Positions 36,216 to 47,774 of a DNA stretch of 64,000 nt are shown here, one piece after another. How positions within the stretch are numbered: the stretch's first letter is position 1; every line of letters starts with the position of its first letter. The position numbers were made by a program, and so were the translations under genes. The notes under the pieces were generated by a model, which was not told the origin of the DNA, ran no database searches, and was given only the letters and a program-made list of their open reading frames with translations. The DNA is from Colocasia esculenta (Eukaryota > Streptophyta > Magnoliopsida > Alismatales > Araceae): contig CM024760.1 in the NCBI GenBank assembly GCA_014218235.1, positions 14,674,049 through 14,738,048 of the forward strand. The letters are read 5' to 3'.

Positions 36216-37499
36216 ACTTACACCGAGAGCGGGAACACAACCGGTTAGGAAGATGGTTTTACCAGACGTCACTCTTGTTATGGCTGCCTTCACATGCTCG
36301 TGGCACTACTGCACTGTCGATATCAGGTACTCGTGGATGGCAGTAGCTCAATTGACCCTCTTCATCTCATGGAGGTCGTCTACATATGGCAGAATGGACA
36401 GCAACCCCGCCCTCCCACTTGTGGGGAAGAAGAAACAAGAACATAGAAGCACAAACCAAAGCTTCACCGAAATTTCAACAGCTAGGTCACCCGCTTATGG
36501 AACGTACTCCGTAAGCTTTCGCAAAACATTGTGTCTGTCCATCGTTTGTTTGGATCTAAGGATGCGGAGCAAACTAGCTTTTATCCCATATTCCTTTAGA
36601 TTGATGGGTGAACCATGATTGGGTATACCCATAACTGTTGCCAGGTCTGAAGGACGAAAAGGCAAGCTGTAGGGGCCAATCTTAAAACGATCTTCTCCTT
36701 CAAAACGTGTTATCAGATCGGTTATCAGGGAAATAGGGTAGGTCACCACTTCGCATTTGACATACGAGTGGAATGGTGAATTTTTCATTAACTTGAGATG
36801 TGCGCTCCTAAACTGCAAGTCTTGCATAACGCTACCGTACCATGAAAGCGAACATCGTGTATTAAATTGATTCTGATCCTTGTCTGCAAAGATAAGATCG
36901 AAACTTTAAAAAAAAACATTCAGTCAACAAAGACCGGACACAGGGTAAGAAGAAAGATTACTACTTCAGATGACTTGGAGGGCGGTTTCATCCACTTCCA
37001 TTGCCATTAACGCTTCTTGCTCCGCTTCCGCCGTAATGCGACCAATCGCTGCACTCGTAGGAGATCCATGGTTTACCATCGTTAGAGGGGACGGAGAGAT
37101 CGCTTCGGCTGCAGATGTAACTCAAAGAATGGAAAACTGTAACAGAGAAGAGGGCTAGTGCAGGAATGGCGGTGCAGGTGTATGGAGTTCCGGAATGCCG
37201 CGATATTTGCAGGGATGGGTCCGGTGAACCCGACAGAATGGTGGTGCACTGCAATGATGAACATCATGCGGCTGAACATAATCGGTATGGGACGTCCAAG
37301 CTATCACGTCCGTTCGTCTGGCGCTTTCCCGCCAATACTGCTTGCATGATACGCATTCTCGCCAAATTGACCCACGGCAGCTCATCTCCTCACACATGCT
37401 ATTTATAGACACTGCACGCCACATTTCTATGATAAAAAAGTCTTTCATTCACCTTCCTCTGCGACGCAATGGAATAGCTCCCTGCAAGATGTGCATTTG

Positions 37500-40302
37500 G
37501 AGATCAAAGTTTCATTCTTTTCATAGGGAGGGACATGGAATTGGCATCCATACATGCCAGGGTTTCAGAAAGGTTGGGTATAAACATGCAAGAGAACATG
37601 CTGAAGTATCTTCTTCCCATTGATGGCCACGTTGAACAGGTGCTGCTTGATGATGGGATGTCCAAGCTATGTTTGATCTTCATAAGTGTCAAGGAACATC
37701 ATTCATAAATCTACACATTCATGTGGTAGACTCTCGTTGCCTCAGTACGCATACTAGTCGTCAGTCAGGTGATTCGCCACCACTTGACAGGTACATACTC
37801 CCATGCGTCGTTCCCATGCATTCTTCGACAGCCTTCATGTTATCCAATGCATTCTTCAACAACCTTCACGTTATCCAATGCATCATGTACGTATGTATGT
37901 ACATTTTTACAGAAGTACTTCAAACACGCATGGCGCTTCTTTGGAAACCACAGAATCGTCCCACTTACAAGGAAGCAGTCTGGAATTGTACGACGACCGA
38001 ACAAAAGGAGCGGAAGGTGAAGTACCAGTCTTGACGCAATATTGTCTAGGTAGAATATATTCAGTAGGATAAGTCTTCATAAGCAAAGAGCAATTGCAAT
38101 GGAATTGACAAATTACGCGATCACACGAGGATTTAATTAGAAATATTTGAAGAACGACTCTGTACGATTAATTGTATGGTGCAATGTAGATGTTTGCCCA
38201 TGGCGCCTTCATGGGTCCGTCATTCGTCAAGGTCTAGAATTTACAATCAAGAGTTTGAACAACATACACAGCTGTGGGTGTGACATTATGAGCGATCGAC
38301 ATCCTAGGACATCTAAGAAGTGGGTTGCAAATGATGTGAAGGGAAAACTAGTTGATAAACCCACTTATAGAGCAAGTGAAATGATGAGAGACATACGTCG
38401 GGATTACGGTATCTCCATCCCTTATCATCAGGTATGCCATGATTTTAATTCTAACACATCACGACTTCTACTGTAATACATACAACGAGAACTGTAAGTT
38501 TTTGGCATTTGTATTGTAACAACTATAATCATATACTATAAGGGTCCGTATTGTAACAATTGTAATCATTACAAAGTATACTGTAACAATCTATGCAGGC
38601 CACTGTATTAACAACAGTATAATTTGTAAGGTATAAGGACAGGTACTGTAACAATCTGTAAATAATCTGTAATTAGCACTATATAAATTCATCTAACATA
38701 CCATGTATCATCATATCAATAGGCATGGTAGGGCAAAGAAGTTGTTGTCAGTTGTCTACACGGAGATTTCAGAACAAGCTATCATATGTTGCACTGGTAC
38801 AACGAACTGCATTACAGTCAAACTCGAGATCGATTTTGTCTCTAGAAGTGGACCTGGAGACAACGTTTCAAACGCTTTTTCATATGCTTCCAGGCATCTG
38901 CATATGGGTTCGAAGTTGGTTGTCAATCTATGCTCTTTTTGGACGGAACTCATATCAAACAACATAGAGTACAAGGGGTTATACTTGCAGCAAGTGCCGT
39001 AAATGGTAACAATGAGCTATTCACTGTAGCGTACTCCATCGCAGATTCGGAAACATATGACAACTGGGTCTGGTTTCTACAAAATTTGAAAAGGACATTA
39101 CTTTCAGATAGAAGGATCGCCTTCCTATTAGACAGGGGGAAAGGTCTAAAGGAAGTGATTCCTGACATATTTCCAAATGATCATCATGGCTACTGTTTCC
39201 AGCACATCATGCAAAACTTCAACGACCAATGTGCAGGGAAATATGCCGCCCCTTTCAAGAAATTACTTAGAAAAATCCTCCAACGCATTGCCTATGTTGT
39301 CACTGAACAAGAGTACCAAGATGCAATGATCGCAATGGAGCTTAATTCTGCTGATGCCAAAGAATGGGTGCTTCGAAATGATGTCGACCACTGGTCCCAT
39401 GCTCGTTTCCCAGGACAAAGGTTCGCCTCTTCAATTACACAAGCAATATGTTCTATTACATTCCGCCATCTATGTTCTTACGGTTAGGCGTTGGCATGTC
39501 TTATAGTAACAGATATAAGTTATTACAGTAAGCATTATCTTACAGTTACATATACATGACATTACAGAACGTGTTAAATGTGGTTACAGTAAGTAGTGAA
39601 GACGTGTTATAGATATATGATGTTAAACTAATTTCCTTTACATTGTCTCATAGGTTTGGCAAGTTATACTCTAATTTGGCAGAGTCATTCAATAATTAGA
39701 TACATGATGCGCGAAGTCTACCAATACTATAGATGGTTGATAAAATTAGAGTTCAAATGATGGAAATGACTGCAAAGAGAAAAATTGATGCAGCCTTGTG
39801 GGATACTTCATACTGTCCTAAAGTACAAAAAATCATTGAAAAAAACTTTCAAGAAAGAAGAATCTTAGCAATCTGTCATTCAGACGGAATCAAATTTGAG
39901 GTTATTGAATGTATGAAGACGTACGTCGTAGACCTCCATCAACAAACATGCTCATGTGGACACTAGCAACTTGTCAAGATTCCTTACAAGCATGCATGCG
40001 CAGCAATTGATAGTAACAAGGAGGCTATTTCTCAATATGTTTCAGCATTTTACAACACAGAAGTGTACAGGGCTGCATACGAAACAAACATTCAACCTAT
40101 CCCAACATTTGACATGTCGGATCCACTTCAACCATCTGATGTTCTGATCAAGCCACCGACAACAAAAAGATTGCCAAGAAGACCGAGAAAGAGGAGAATA
40201 CATTCAAGAGGAGAAGTAGAGCATGCGTATATTTGTTTAAGGTGCAAAAAAATAGGTCACAACAGAAGAATTTGTAGCAACCCACCCCACAATCCTGAAT
40301 GA
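37500..40302 (+). pseudogene. MuDR-type transposase of the Kaonashi MULE
   Basis: The N-terminal region (37580-37740, KYLLPIDGHVEQVLLDD then MFDLHKCQGTSF) precedes a MuDR N-terminal block (38147-38431: SVRLIVWCNVDVCPWRLHGS) with a GTATGC donor. After an intron the DDE domain follows (38930-39440): first Asp in LFLDGTHIKQ, second in FLLDRGKGLK, then the CFQHIMQNF motif. After a second intron comes a SWIM-like zinc finger (about 39945-40000) in which the expected Trp is a TAG stop and the expected Cys of IPCKH is Tyr. A CCHC knuckle (ICLRCKKIGHNRRIC) follows, and the stop is at 40302. Stops (N-stop-IHDA, IL-stop-MVD, CGH-stop-QLV) and a frame shift before LFLDGTH show decay. In intact copies this enzyme mobilises the element. 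Confidence 0.85.
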
Positions 40303-40479
40303 ATTAAAATCTTCTATAATTGTTCTTTACCTACAATGTGTAAGTGATGTCAATGGTTGCTGTAAGTGCGAAACACACGTTATGTAAGTGTGATACACAC
40401 ATTATGTAAGTGCGATACGCACGTTATGTAAGTCCAACTTCCATGGATGGCGGAGGCGGATAGACAGGCGGACGTGGGA

Positions 40480-40694
40480 TTCGAAAGGACTGAAGGGTAA
40501 GACGGGAATAGGAAAAAGAGACGGATGTAAAAGAAATAGAACTCGTGAATCGAGGGTCGTAAATGGTGACGTCTCAAAAGTAGGGACTGGAAATTAAACC
40601 GGGTGAAAAGTAAGAACTTTACGTCTTCCGATATTCTGACAGGGACGAGGAAAAAAGTACCACCCTCTGACAGGGACCCACAATTAATTTTTCC
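40480..40694 (-). repeat. Right terminal inverted repeat of the MULE
   Basis: It is the reverse complement of 31305-31520. The inner edge is near 40480, and the outer edge CAATTAATTTTTCC at 40681-40694 also has a counterpart at the left end. Confidence 0.88.
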
Positions 40695-40927
40695 AATTAT
40701 ATAGACTTATAAGGGGCTCAAAATATCTCAAAATGGAGATAAATCTTATTAATGATCTTGTTGTGACATAAAGTGACCTCATTAATGATCTTGATATGAC
40801 ATAAAGTGATCAATGTGACATAAAATTATCATACCTCCAAATGTTGTACTAAAGCAATGGGCGACTATCAGAGGTTATCTTATCAGCAGATATCCATCTT
40901 GCGGATAACTTATTTGGTTATCAAACC

Positions 40928-41309
40928 TGTCAAAACTCTAACCGAACTTATCACCATGGTTTGCAAAGGCACGACAGCTATGTCGTACTATATTTGGATA
41001 TTCATGAGTCTTGACACGGTCGGTACAATACATTAAAATTAGTCGATCGATTTCTTCTTATCGGTCGACCGATTCTTCTAATAAGCACCTTCAGACATTC
41101 AATAGATCAAAGTTTAAAATTAGTCTACCGACTTCTATCAAGGCGACGTTCAGATCCCACAATTTATTTGATCTTCAAAGAGATATAAAAATTGAACGGC
41201 CGACTTAAAATTTTCAGTCGACCAATCGATACCGTACCGTATCACGGAAAATGTAATGCGGTCAATCCGTGCGGTATGATCAACCTTACTCATCACATCA
41301 AAATTTTAA
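40928..41309. other. Unassigned DNA with TCGAC-type words
   Basis: GTCGACCGA, GTCGATCGA and CGGCCGAC words recur at 41040-41235. It could be an LTR remnant. No gene is seen. Confidence 0.35.
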
Positions 41310-41580
41310 ATACTTTTGGATTTTAGACCTTATAATCTTTCAAGTTTCCATAATTTGAGTATTTATCCCTGTGCTTTAATTAGTTTTTATTTTATTTTAT
41401 TTTATTTTTCTGTAACTTCACTATTTATCTCCGAACTAAAATTCTAATTTTTGCTAAAAATAGGTTCTTTTGAGAAACGTTTGCATAATCTTTATGATTA
41501 CTTTATGGAAGAAGAATTAAGCTGGCCATAGCCCAAAAGAACTCATCTACGTACCGCACCAACCCCATGAGACTACAGCT
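41310..41580. repeat. Local tandem duplication, copy A (tail)
   Basis: It shares TTTCCATAATTTGA, TTTATCCCTG, CTGTAACTTCACTATTT and AATAGGTTCTTTTGAGAA with 45360-45560, in the same order. That marks the right end of copy A. Confidence 0.75.
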
Positions 41581-41821
41581 AGCCGCCGGTGCTTAATTCC
41601 CTGCAGGGACGATGCATGGCGTGCAGGAAGGGGAAGGTGATGTTAACATGCCAACCGCTGGGTTAATTAGCACTAGTTAGTAGCCCCCACCTGCATACAG
41701 CTTGTTTCAACTCTGATGTGGTCCAAAATGGCCATCGATCACCTAGGCAATATATTGTCCCCCATGTTGCAAATCTTTTGTTGGGTTCGGATCCTGTGGA
41801 TATTGCAATGCTGAGTTTAAT

Positions 41822-44800
41822 GAGTCCGGATCCTCTCGCCACTCGGGAGGATTGAAGCCTAGCAGTCACCAATCCAGTGGTGACACGTGTTTCTAATTTC
41901 CCTCCTTCTTTCCCACTCCCTATCTGGCTAGTCACCGGGTTATTTTTGACCCCCTCCTGCCGGTTTGCCTTTCCCGCCGTCTTTCCACTCCTCTCCCAAT
42001 TACTGTTGCGCATTTACACCGGTTTATTTTTTTCTTAATTTTAAATTTTTATTTTAAAATCAGATTGTGAAAGATGACATTTTTTATTTTATAGTTTTTT
42101 TAAATATAAAAACAAATATCATTAAAAATATGCATACTAATATTTGTCGGGTTCGGAACTGTAACGTCTCGAAAAATTTTAATATTTGAAAAATATGAAT
42201 AATATGGTTATTAGACATGATTATTATTATGAGATTAAAATAATTAATATTTGGGATTAATTGGTGTTAATAAATATTACTCTAGTGTCGTACACAGAGG
42301 TGCGCGCTCCGATCAGACGACACCGAAAAACTATAACGAAAATAAAATTCGAGAACACCATAATTTCTATAAAAATATGGTGACATCAGAAATATAAATA
42401 TCTGAATTTGTTGATGTACGGATTTCGAAACTAAGTCGACGCAACTATTTTTCGGGTGATTATTTATCCAGTGCAAAATAAATTCTAAAAATTAAACTAA
42501 AATCATCATAATTTATAAAACCATTACATTAGCCTATGGCTAAAATTTTAACACAAATGAATATCATTTGAATAAAAAACAGGATCTTTGGGCCAGCTGA
42601 TTTTTAGCCCATTTACGGTAACCATTTTAACCAATTATTCTTTGCTTGCGTAACCACGGTTACGTAAGGCTTAAACTACTTGGTTTGGCTGGGTTACACG
42701 TTAGTTACCTTCGTGTAAACATTGGAGAGATTGCATGGGCTACGTGTGACAATAAAAACCAAGAGGTTTTTGCTATGATACATAAATGGCCTGCGTGTCT
42801 TCACGCATGGGAGCTCTGCTGGGTTATAAAACCCCCCCAACACAATCGTACGAATCTTTCCAGTGTTTACTTCTGCTGGTTTGGCCATTGTGGTGTGTAT
42901 GATTGATTTCAGGTGAATATGGTTGTATTCAGGTGCATATGTTGTATTTAGGTGCATATGGTTGTATTCAGATGTATATGGTTGCATTCAGGTGCACTTT
43001 ATCCAAACACACAATAACTGTTGTGTATGGTGGCATTCAGGTGCATATGGTTGTATTCAGATGCATATGGTTACATTCAGATGCATATGGTTACATTCAG
43101 ATGCATATGGTTGTATTCAGGTGCATATAGTTGCATTCAGATGCATATGGTTGCATTCAGATGCATATGCTTGCATTCATGTGCATATGGTTGCATTCAT
43201 GTGCACTTTATCCAAACACACAATAACTGTTGTGTATGGTGGCATTCAGGTGCATATGGTTGCATTCAGATGCATATGGTTGCATTTAGGTGTTTTATAT
43301 GCAAACAGACAATAATTGTTATGTATGGTCCCATTCAGGTGCATATAGTTGCATTCAGATGCATATGGTTGCATTCAGGTGCTCTTTATGCAAACAGACA
43401 ATAACTGTTGTCTATGGTTGCATTCAGGTGCATATAGTTACATTCATATGCATATTGTTACATTCAAGTGTATATAGTTGTATTCAGATGCATATGGTTA
43501 CATTCAGGTGCATATGGTTACATTCAGATGCATATGGTTGCATTCAGGTGCATATGGTTGTATTCAGATACATATGGTTGCATTCAGATGCATATGATTG
43601 CATTCAGGTGCATATGGTTGCATTCAGATGCATATGGTTGCACTCAGGTGCATATGTTGCATTCAGGTGCATATGGTTGCATTCAGGTGCATATGACATA
43701 TGCACTTGAATGCCACCATACACAACAGTTATTGTGTGTTTGAATAAAGTGAATGCAACCATATGCACCTGAATACACAACAGTTATTGTGTGTTTGAAT
43801 AAAGTGCACCTGAATGCAACCATATGTACCTGAATGCAACATATGCACCTGAATATAACCATATTCACTTGAAATCAACCATACGCACCACAATGGTCAA
43901 ACCAGCAGAAGCAAACACTGGAAAGGTTCGTACGATTGGGGGGGGGGGGGGTTACAACCCAGCAGAGCTCCCATACGTGAAGACACGCAGGCCATTGATG
44001 TGTCATAGTAAAAACCTCTTAGTTTTTACTGTCACACGTAGCCCATGCAACCTCTCCAATATTTACACGTATGTAACTAACGTGTAACCCAGCCAAACCA
44101 AGTAGTTTAAGCCTTACGTAACCGTGGTTACGTAAGCAAAGAATAATTGGTTAAAATGGTTACCGTAAATGAGCTAAAAATCAACTGGCCCAAAGATCCT
44201 ATTGAAAACACATTCAAATGATATACATTTGTGTTAAAATTTTAGCCATAGGCTAATGTAACGGTTTTACAAATTATGGTGATTTTAATTTAATTTTTAG
44301 AATTTATTTTACACTGGGTGAAAAATCGCCCAGAAAATAGTTGTGTCGGCTTAATTTCGAAATCCATACGTCAACAAATCCGAATATTTATATTTCTGAT
44401 GTCACCATATTTTTCTAGAAATTATGGTGTTCTCGGATTTTATTTTCATTACAGTTTTCCGATGTCTCCCAGTCGGAGTGCGTACCTCTGTGTACGGCAC
44501 TAGAGTAACATTTATTAACACCAATTAATCCCACATATTAATTATTTTAATCTCATAATAATAATCAGGTCTAATAACCACATTATTCATATTTTTCAAC
44601 CATTAAAATTTTTCGGGACGTTATAGTCCCGAACCTGACAGACATTAGTATGCATATTTTTTTAATAATATTTATTTTTATATTTAAAAAAACTATAAAA
44701 TAAAAATGTCATCTTTCATAATCTGATTTTAAAATAAAAATGTAAAACTAAGACAAAAAAAACAAACTGGTGTGTTACTGTTGCGCATTTGGGGGAGGAG

Positions 44801-44969
44801 GAGTGGAGAGACGGAGAGAAAGGCAAACCGGCAGGAGGGGGTGAAGAATAACCTGGTGATCGGCCAGATAGGGAGTGGGGAAGAGGGAGGAAAATGGGAA
44901 GCACGTGTCACCACTGGGTTGGTGACTGCTGAGCTTCAGTCATCCCAGGTGGAGAGAGGATCCGGACTA
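41822..44969. mobile_element. Mutator-like foldback element with central array
   Basis: The ends, AGTCCGGATCCTCTC and its complement, are flanked by an exact 9-bp TSD, GAGTTTAAT (41813-41821 and 44970-44978), the length typical of Mutator elements. Copy A of the local duplication has the empty site at about 31026. The arms match for more than 1 kb (for example CTTTTGGGCCAGCTGATTTT-like and GGTTACGTAAGC words on both sides) and meet at a perfect palindrome at 43687-43705. No transposase is encoded. Confidence 0.88.
42903..43865. repeat. 20-bp GCATATGGTTGCATTCAGGT array inside the foldback
   Basis: Units of about 20 bp run in one orientation to 43695 and in the reverse orientation from 43697 to about 43865. 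A second word, ACACAATAACTGTTGTGTAT, is interspersed about four times on the left and twice on the right. Long ORFs across the array (YGCIQVHMVAFRC-type) merely translate the repeat. Confidence 0.92.
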
Positions 44970-45077
44970 GAGTTTAATTGGCACCGTATGCATTATATTC
45001 GAGTTGGACGTGTTTGTGGCTCTCGAGTTTGGTCGGGTTAATATCGACAAAATCTACCCAGCACGTAGCAGTCTTTG

Positions 45078-45143
45078 AGACTATGTTTGATATTTGGATA
45101 GATTGGGGTTAGAGTGAGAAGATCCAAATATCAAACATAGTCT
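45078..45143. repeat. Short perfect inverted repeat
   Basis: AGACTATGTTTGATATTTGG at 45078 and its complement ending at 45143 form a 22-bp stem around a 22-base spacer. It lies only in copy B of the local duplication. Confidence 0.85.
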
Positions 45144-45417
45144 GAGTTATTATTACATGTAATTTTGGGTTTTTTAGCTTTTAGATCTGATGATCGCTTA
45201 AATTTCCATAATTTGACTATTTATCCCTGGACTTGAGTTATTATTACATGTAATTTTGGGTTTTTTAACTTTTAGATCTCATGATCGATTAAATTTCCAT
45301 AATTTGACTATTTATCCTTGGACCTGAGTTATTATTACATGTAATTTTGGGTTTTTTAGCTTTTAGATCTTGTGATCGTTTAAATTTCCATAATTTGATT
45401 ATTTATCCCTGGATCTT
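45144..45417. repeat. 91-bp tandem triplication
   Basis: Three copies start GAGTTATTATTACATG at 45144, 45235 and 45326 with few differences. They carry the TTTCCATAATTTGA block that occurs once in copy A. Confidence 0.92.
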
Positions 45418-45580
45418 CATATTTTTTTTCTCCGTAACTTCACTATTTTTCGTGGAAAGAAAAATGTTAATTTTTTCAAAAAAATAGGTTCTTTTGAGAA
45501 CATTTGCATAATCTTTGTGATTACTTTTTGAGAAGGTAGAAATTGACCATAACCTATTATAACTCATCAACTCGCATCAA

Positions 45581-46380
45581 ACTCGTAAGGGAGGGAGAAT
45601 AGTGGTTACAGTTCATTGACAACCGATTCATTATAATAAGTCTGTTGAGAAGAGAGAACGTTAGTCTATCCCATTTTCGAGTCTAATTCGCTAAGCCTAT
45701 GAGGCCCCTAACATTTTGGCCTAGAGTGGGTGGGAGCATCCCCTAGTTGGGTTCATCACCGTCAGATGACCCACCAATCACCAAAGAGCAAGTCCTAAAA
45801 ATAGCATAGCCAAGAGACCGTCTAGGTTGCAATGAGGCTCATCCCTGTGATAACAGAGCATGACCCCACCAATAACCAGGCACACTCTTATCAAGCTGAG
45901 ACATAGTGACACTAGTTGCTCAACATGTCTTTGAGACTTCAGAGCTTGGTAATTATAACAAGACATCCCCCCCCCAATGCAACAAGCTAAGTCAAAAAGA
46001 TTGTTGACCGATATTAAGACCTCTCTGTCACTAAGAGAGCCTCTGACTATCTTCAGAAAGAATGTATGAAGAGGCAAGGAGATGGTAGAAGCAAGGGGAA
46101 CTTTCGACTCGCACTTACGAGAGGGAACAATGGGGACCAAATGAGATAAGGCCTTTTGGGACTTTAACTCCTACACATAGGAACACCTAACTTCTTTCCC
46201 CCAACTATCTATGATCCCCACCATTCCTGACTTGAGTGTCGAAACATTTTCCCTCAGGAGTCCAATTCATACCCTTCCTCTCTCGGATTGCTTCTTCTTG
46301 GTTGCAAATTTTGAGTGACATTTCCCTACTCAACAAATTTAGAAGCGGTCAAGCTCACAGGACCATTTTTCAACCTCTAT
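45581..46380. other. Unassigned DNA
   Basis: A 120-codon minus-strand ORF (46140-45778) has no recognised domain and no support as a gene. No element border is seen before the MITE at 46381. Confidence 0.35.
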
Positions 46381-46791
46381 GCGCCACTTTGGTAATGGGT
46401 TAACTCAGAGTTAACTCTATTTAACTCAGAGTTAACTCAAAAAGTGCTTTGGAAATGTTACAAAGTTAACTCAAGTGAGTTAGGCTAAAGGTGGATCAAA
46501 AGTGAGTTAACTCATCATTTTCCAACCCACCTCTAGAGGTGGACTAGAGTTAACCCAAGTGAGTTAACCACCTTTTTGCTCTCACAGTACAAACATTAAT
46601 TGCTACTTTTCCTTTTCCCAAGGTAAGTTAACTCACTTTTTCTTACCAAAGTGTATTTGAGAAAAATAAGTTAACTCACCATAGTCAAAAAGTTAACTCC
46701 GTTGTTACCAAAGTAAAAGGTGGGTTAGCCATGTATAACTTTATTCATGGGTTGGAGTTATCCTAACTCCAACCCATTACCAAAGTGGCGC
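46381..46791. mobile_element. MITE with GCGCCACTTTGG terminal repeats
   Basis: The ends are GCGCCACTTTGGTAATGGG and its exact complement, giving a 411-bp element. The interior is packed with GTTAACTC/GAGTTAAC words in both orientations. A TA dinucleotide may be the TSD if one more base is counted at each end, but the superfamily is not settled. Confidence 0.85.
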
Positions 46792-47766
46792 TTATATTTT
46801 TGAACTCTAAAAAGGTCTTGGTTGAAAGGAAGCAATTTTCTTAGACTCATGGCTAGTCAAATTAGAAACTAATGGGAAAAAAAAAATTCCAAGGACTAAA
46901 AACTAAAGATCCTTTACCTTGATGTAAGTAAACTCGAAAGAGGAATAAGTTGGAAAGCATCTTTTAACTCAAACTAACTTGCTGAGCCACATAACGGTGC
47001 ACATAGTTACATAAAAATAGGGAAAGAAGTTACCAAACTCATGGAAGTCTAAAGGTTGACTAGTGATTATATCTTTATCTTCTTCAATACTATCTTCGTC
47101 TTTATGCATGTCTATCATCATTTATCTTTTTATGAGATATTATCAATGTAGAGGTTGAAAAACAGTCGATGAACTTTCATCGTCCAATCTCTACGTGCTC
47201 CTAGATTTGTTGATGAAAAGAATGTCATTTGCAAGCGGCGCTACCATATCTTTACACAGTAGAGGCATGTCCGGCGGCCAGTAGGACCTTACTTTGGCGC
47301 TGCAAGAGTGTACATGTGTACTGACATGGTCATGCCTATAATGCTATAGGGACGGGCCCTACTATGGTTTAGGAGGCTGAGAACTCGGTCTTTATGAATG
47401 AAGGATCATCCGAGGATAACAAGCCTAGGAGGGGGCCACTTTCATTTGCTTTGGATGAAGTGCCAATAGCCCAGAGAACCAAAGAGATTGGGCTTCGGTG
47501 GGCCGGATCCACGCTCTTCCTACCACATGGGCCTACACATGGAGGCAAGATACTGATAGATGGTAATTGCATTCTCTTGATCTTATGGGCCTAGTGAATG
47601 GGCTCATATGAGCTGAATGGACTTTACCCCTTCACAATCATCATTTGTCTTAGTCTTAAAATGGTAGGAAAGACAAATATTCATTGAAGAAGTTAGATAG
47701 CAGTATATGTGGAATTAAACTTCTTGTTGTTTCCCTTCTGAAAGACCAAAAAATGGTGTTCCAATG
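46792..47766. other. Unassigned DNA
   Basis: A 66-codon ORF at 47394-47594 has no recognised domain. No repeat borders are seen. Confidence 0.35.
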
Positions 47767-47774
47767 CCCAACAT

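Larger units (their letters stand above)
32799..36827 (-). pseudogene. ULP1-like cysteine peptidase (C48) gene of the MULE
   Basis: Minus-strand exons can be followed from about 36827. A DUF1985-like N-terminal domain (36827-36240, with RFEGEDRFKIGPYSLPFRPS) is followed by FFRWDCRGKGQSLSDLL (about 35950-35880), a coiled stretch (35640-35433), a long Glu/Lys-rich region (about 34910-34070) and a linker (33920-33735). The peptidase domain is in two exons (33640-33182 and 33059-32799) joined by a GTAAGT donor and a CAG acceptor. The C48 catalytic residues are visible: His in GTNHWALLV, Asp in HVYDSL, Gln in PCPQQG and Cys in NCSIFTC. The upstream part has four in-frame stops (TAA after YVP, TGA at MKRVN, TAG at STVQ and TAG at PKQ). 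The family removes SUMO or SUMO-like conjugates; its role in MULEs is unsettled. Confidence 0.8.
31305..40694 (+). mobile_element. Kaonashi-type Mutator-like element carrying ULP1
   Basis: Terminal inverted repeats of about 200 bp (31305-31520 and 40480-40694) share GGGTYCCTGTCAGAG, AAGTTCTTACTTTTC, TCCCTACTTTTGAGAC and ACGACCCTCGATTCACGAG. Inside are a MuDR-type transposase gene on the plus strand (37500-40302) and a divergent ULP1/C48 peptidase gene on the minus strand (36827-32799). This combination defines Kaonashi-type MULEs. Both genes contain stops, so this copy is not autonomous. A clear 9-bp TSD was not found, and the outer borders are uncertain by several bases. Confidence 0.85.
31140..40927. 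mobile_element. Possible MITE interrupted by the Mutator-like element
   Basis: On either side of the Mutator-like element are inverted words: TTTGATAATCAAATAAGT at 31140 and ACTTATTTGGTTATCAAA at 40910-40927. If these are terminal repeats, the element was a MITE of about 400 bp before the 9.4-kb insertion. No TSD was resolved. Confidence 0.4.
41600..45580. repeat. Local tandem duplication, copy B
   Basis: The copy is made of 41600-41821 and 44979-45580, which match copy A in order, with the foldback element 41822-44969 inserted between. It carries no recognised gene. Confidence 0.75.

Noticed and set aside
42903..43865. Long ORFs encoding a repetitive Cys/His/Met peptide
   Set aside because: They are translations of a 20-bp tandem array, open in several frames because the unit lacks stops. 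No gene signals are present.
45778..46140. 120-codon minus-strand ORF
   Set aside because: No recognised domain, no homologue in the window and no promoter or splice context to support a gene.
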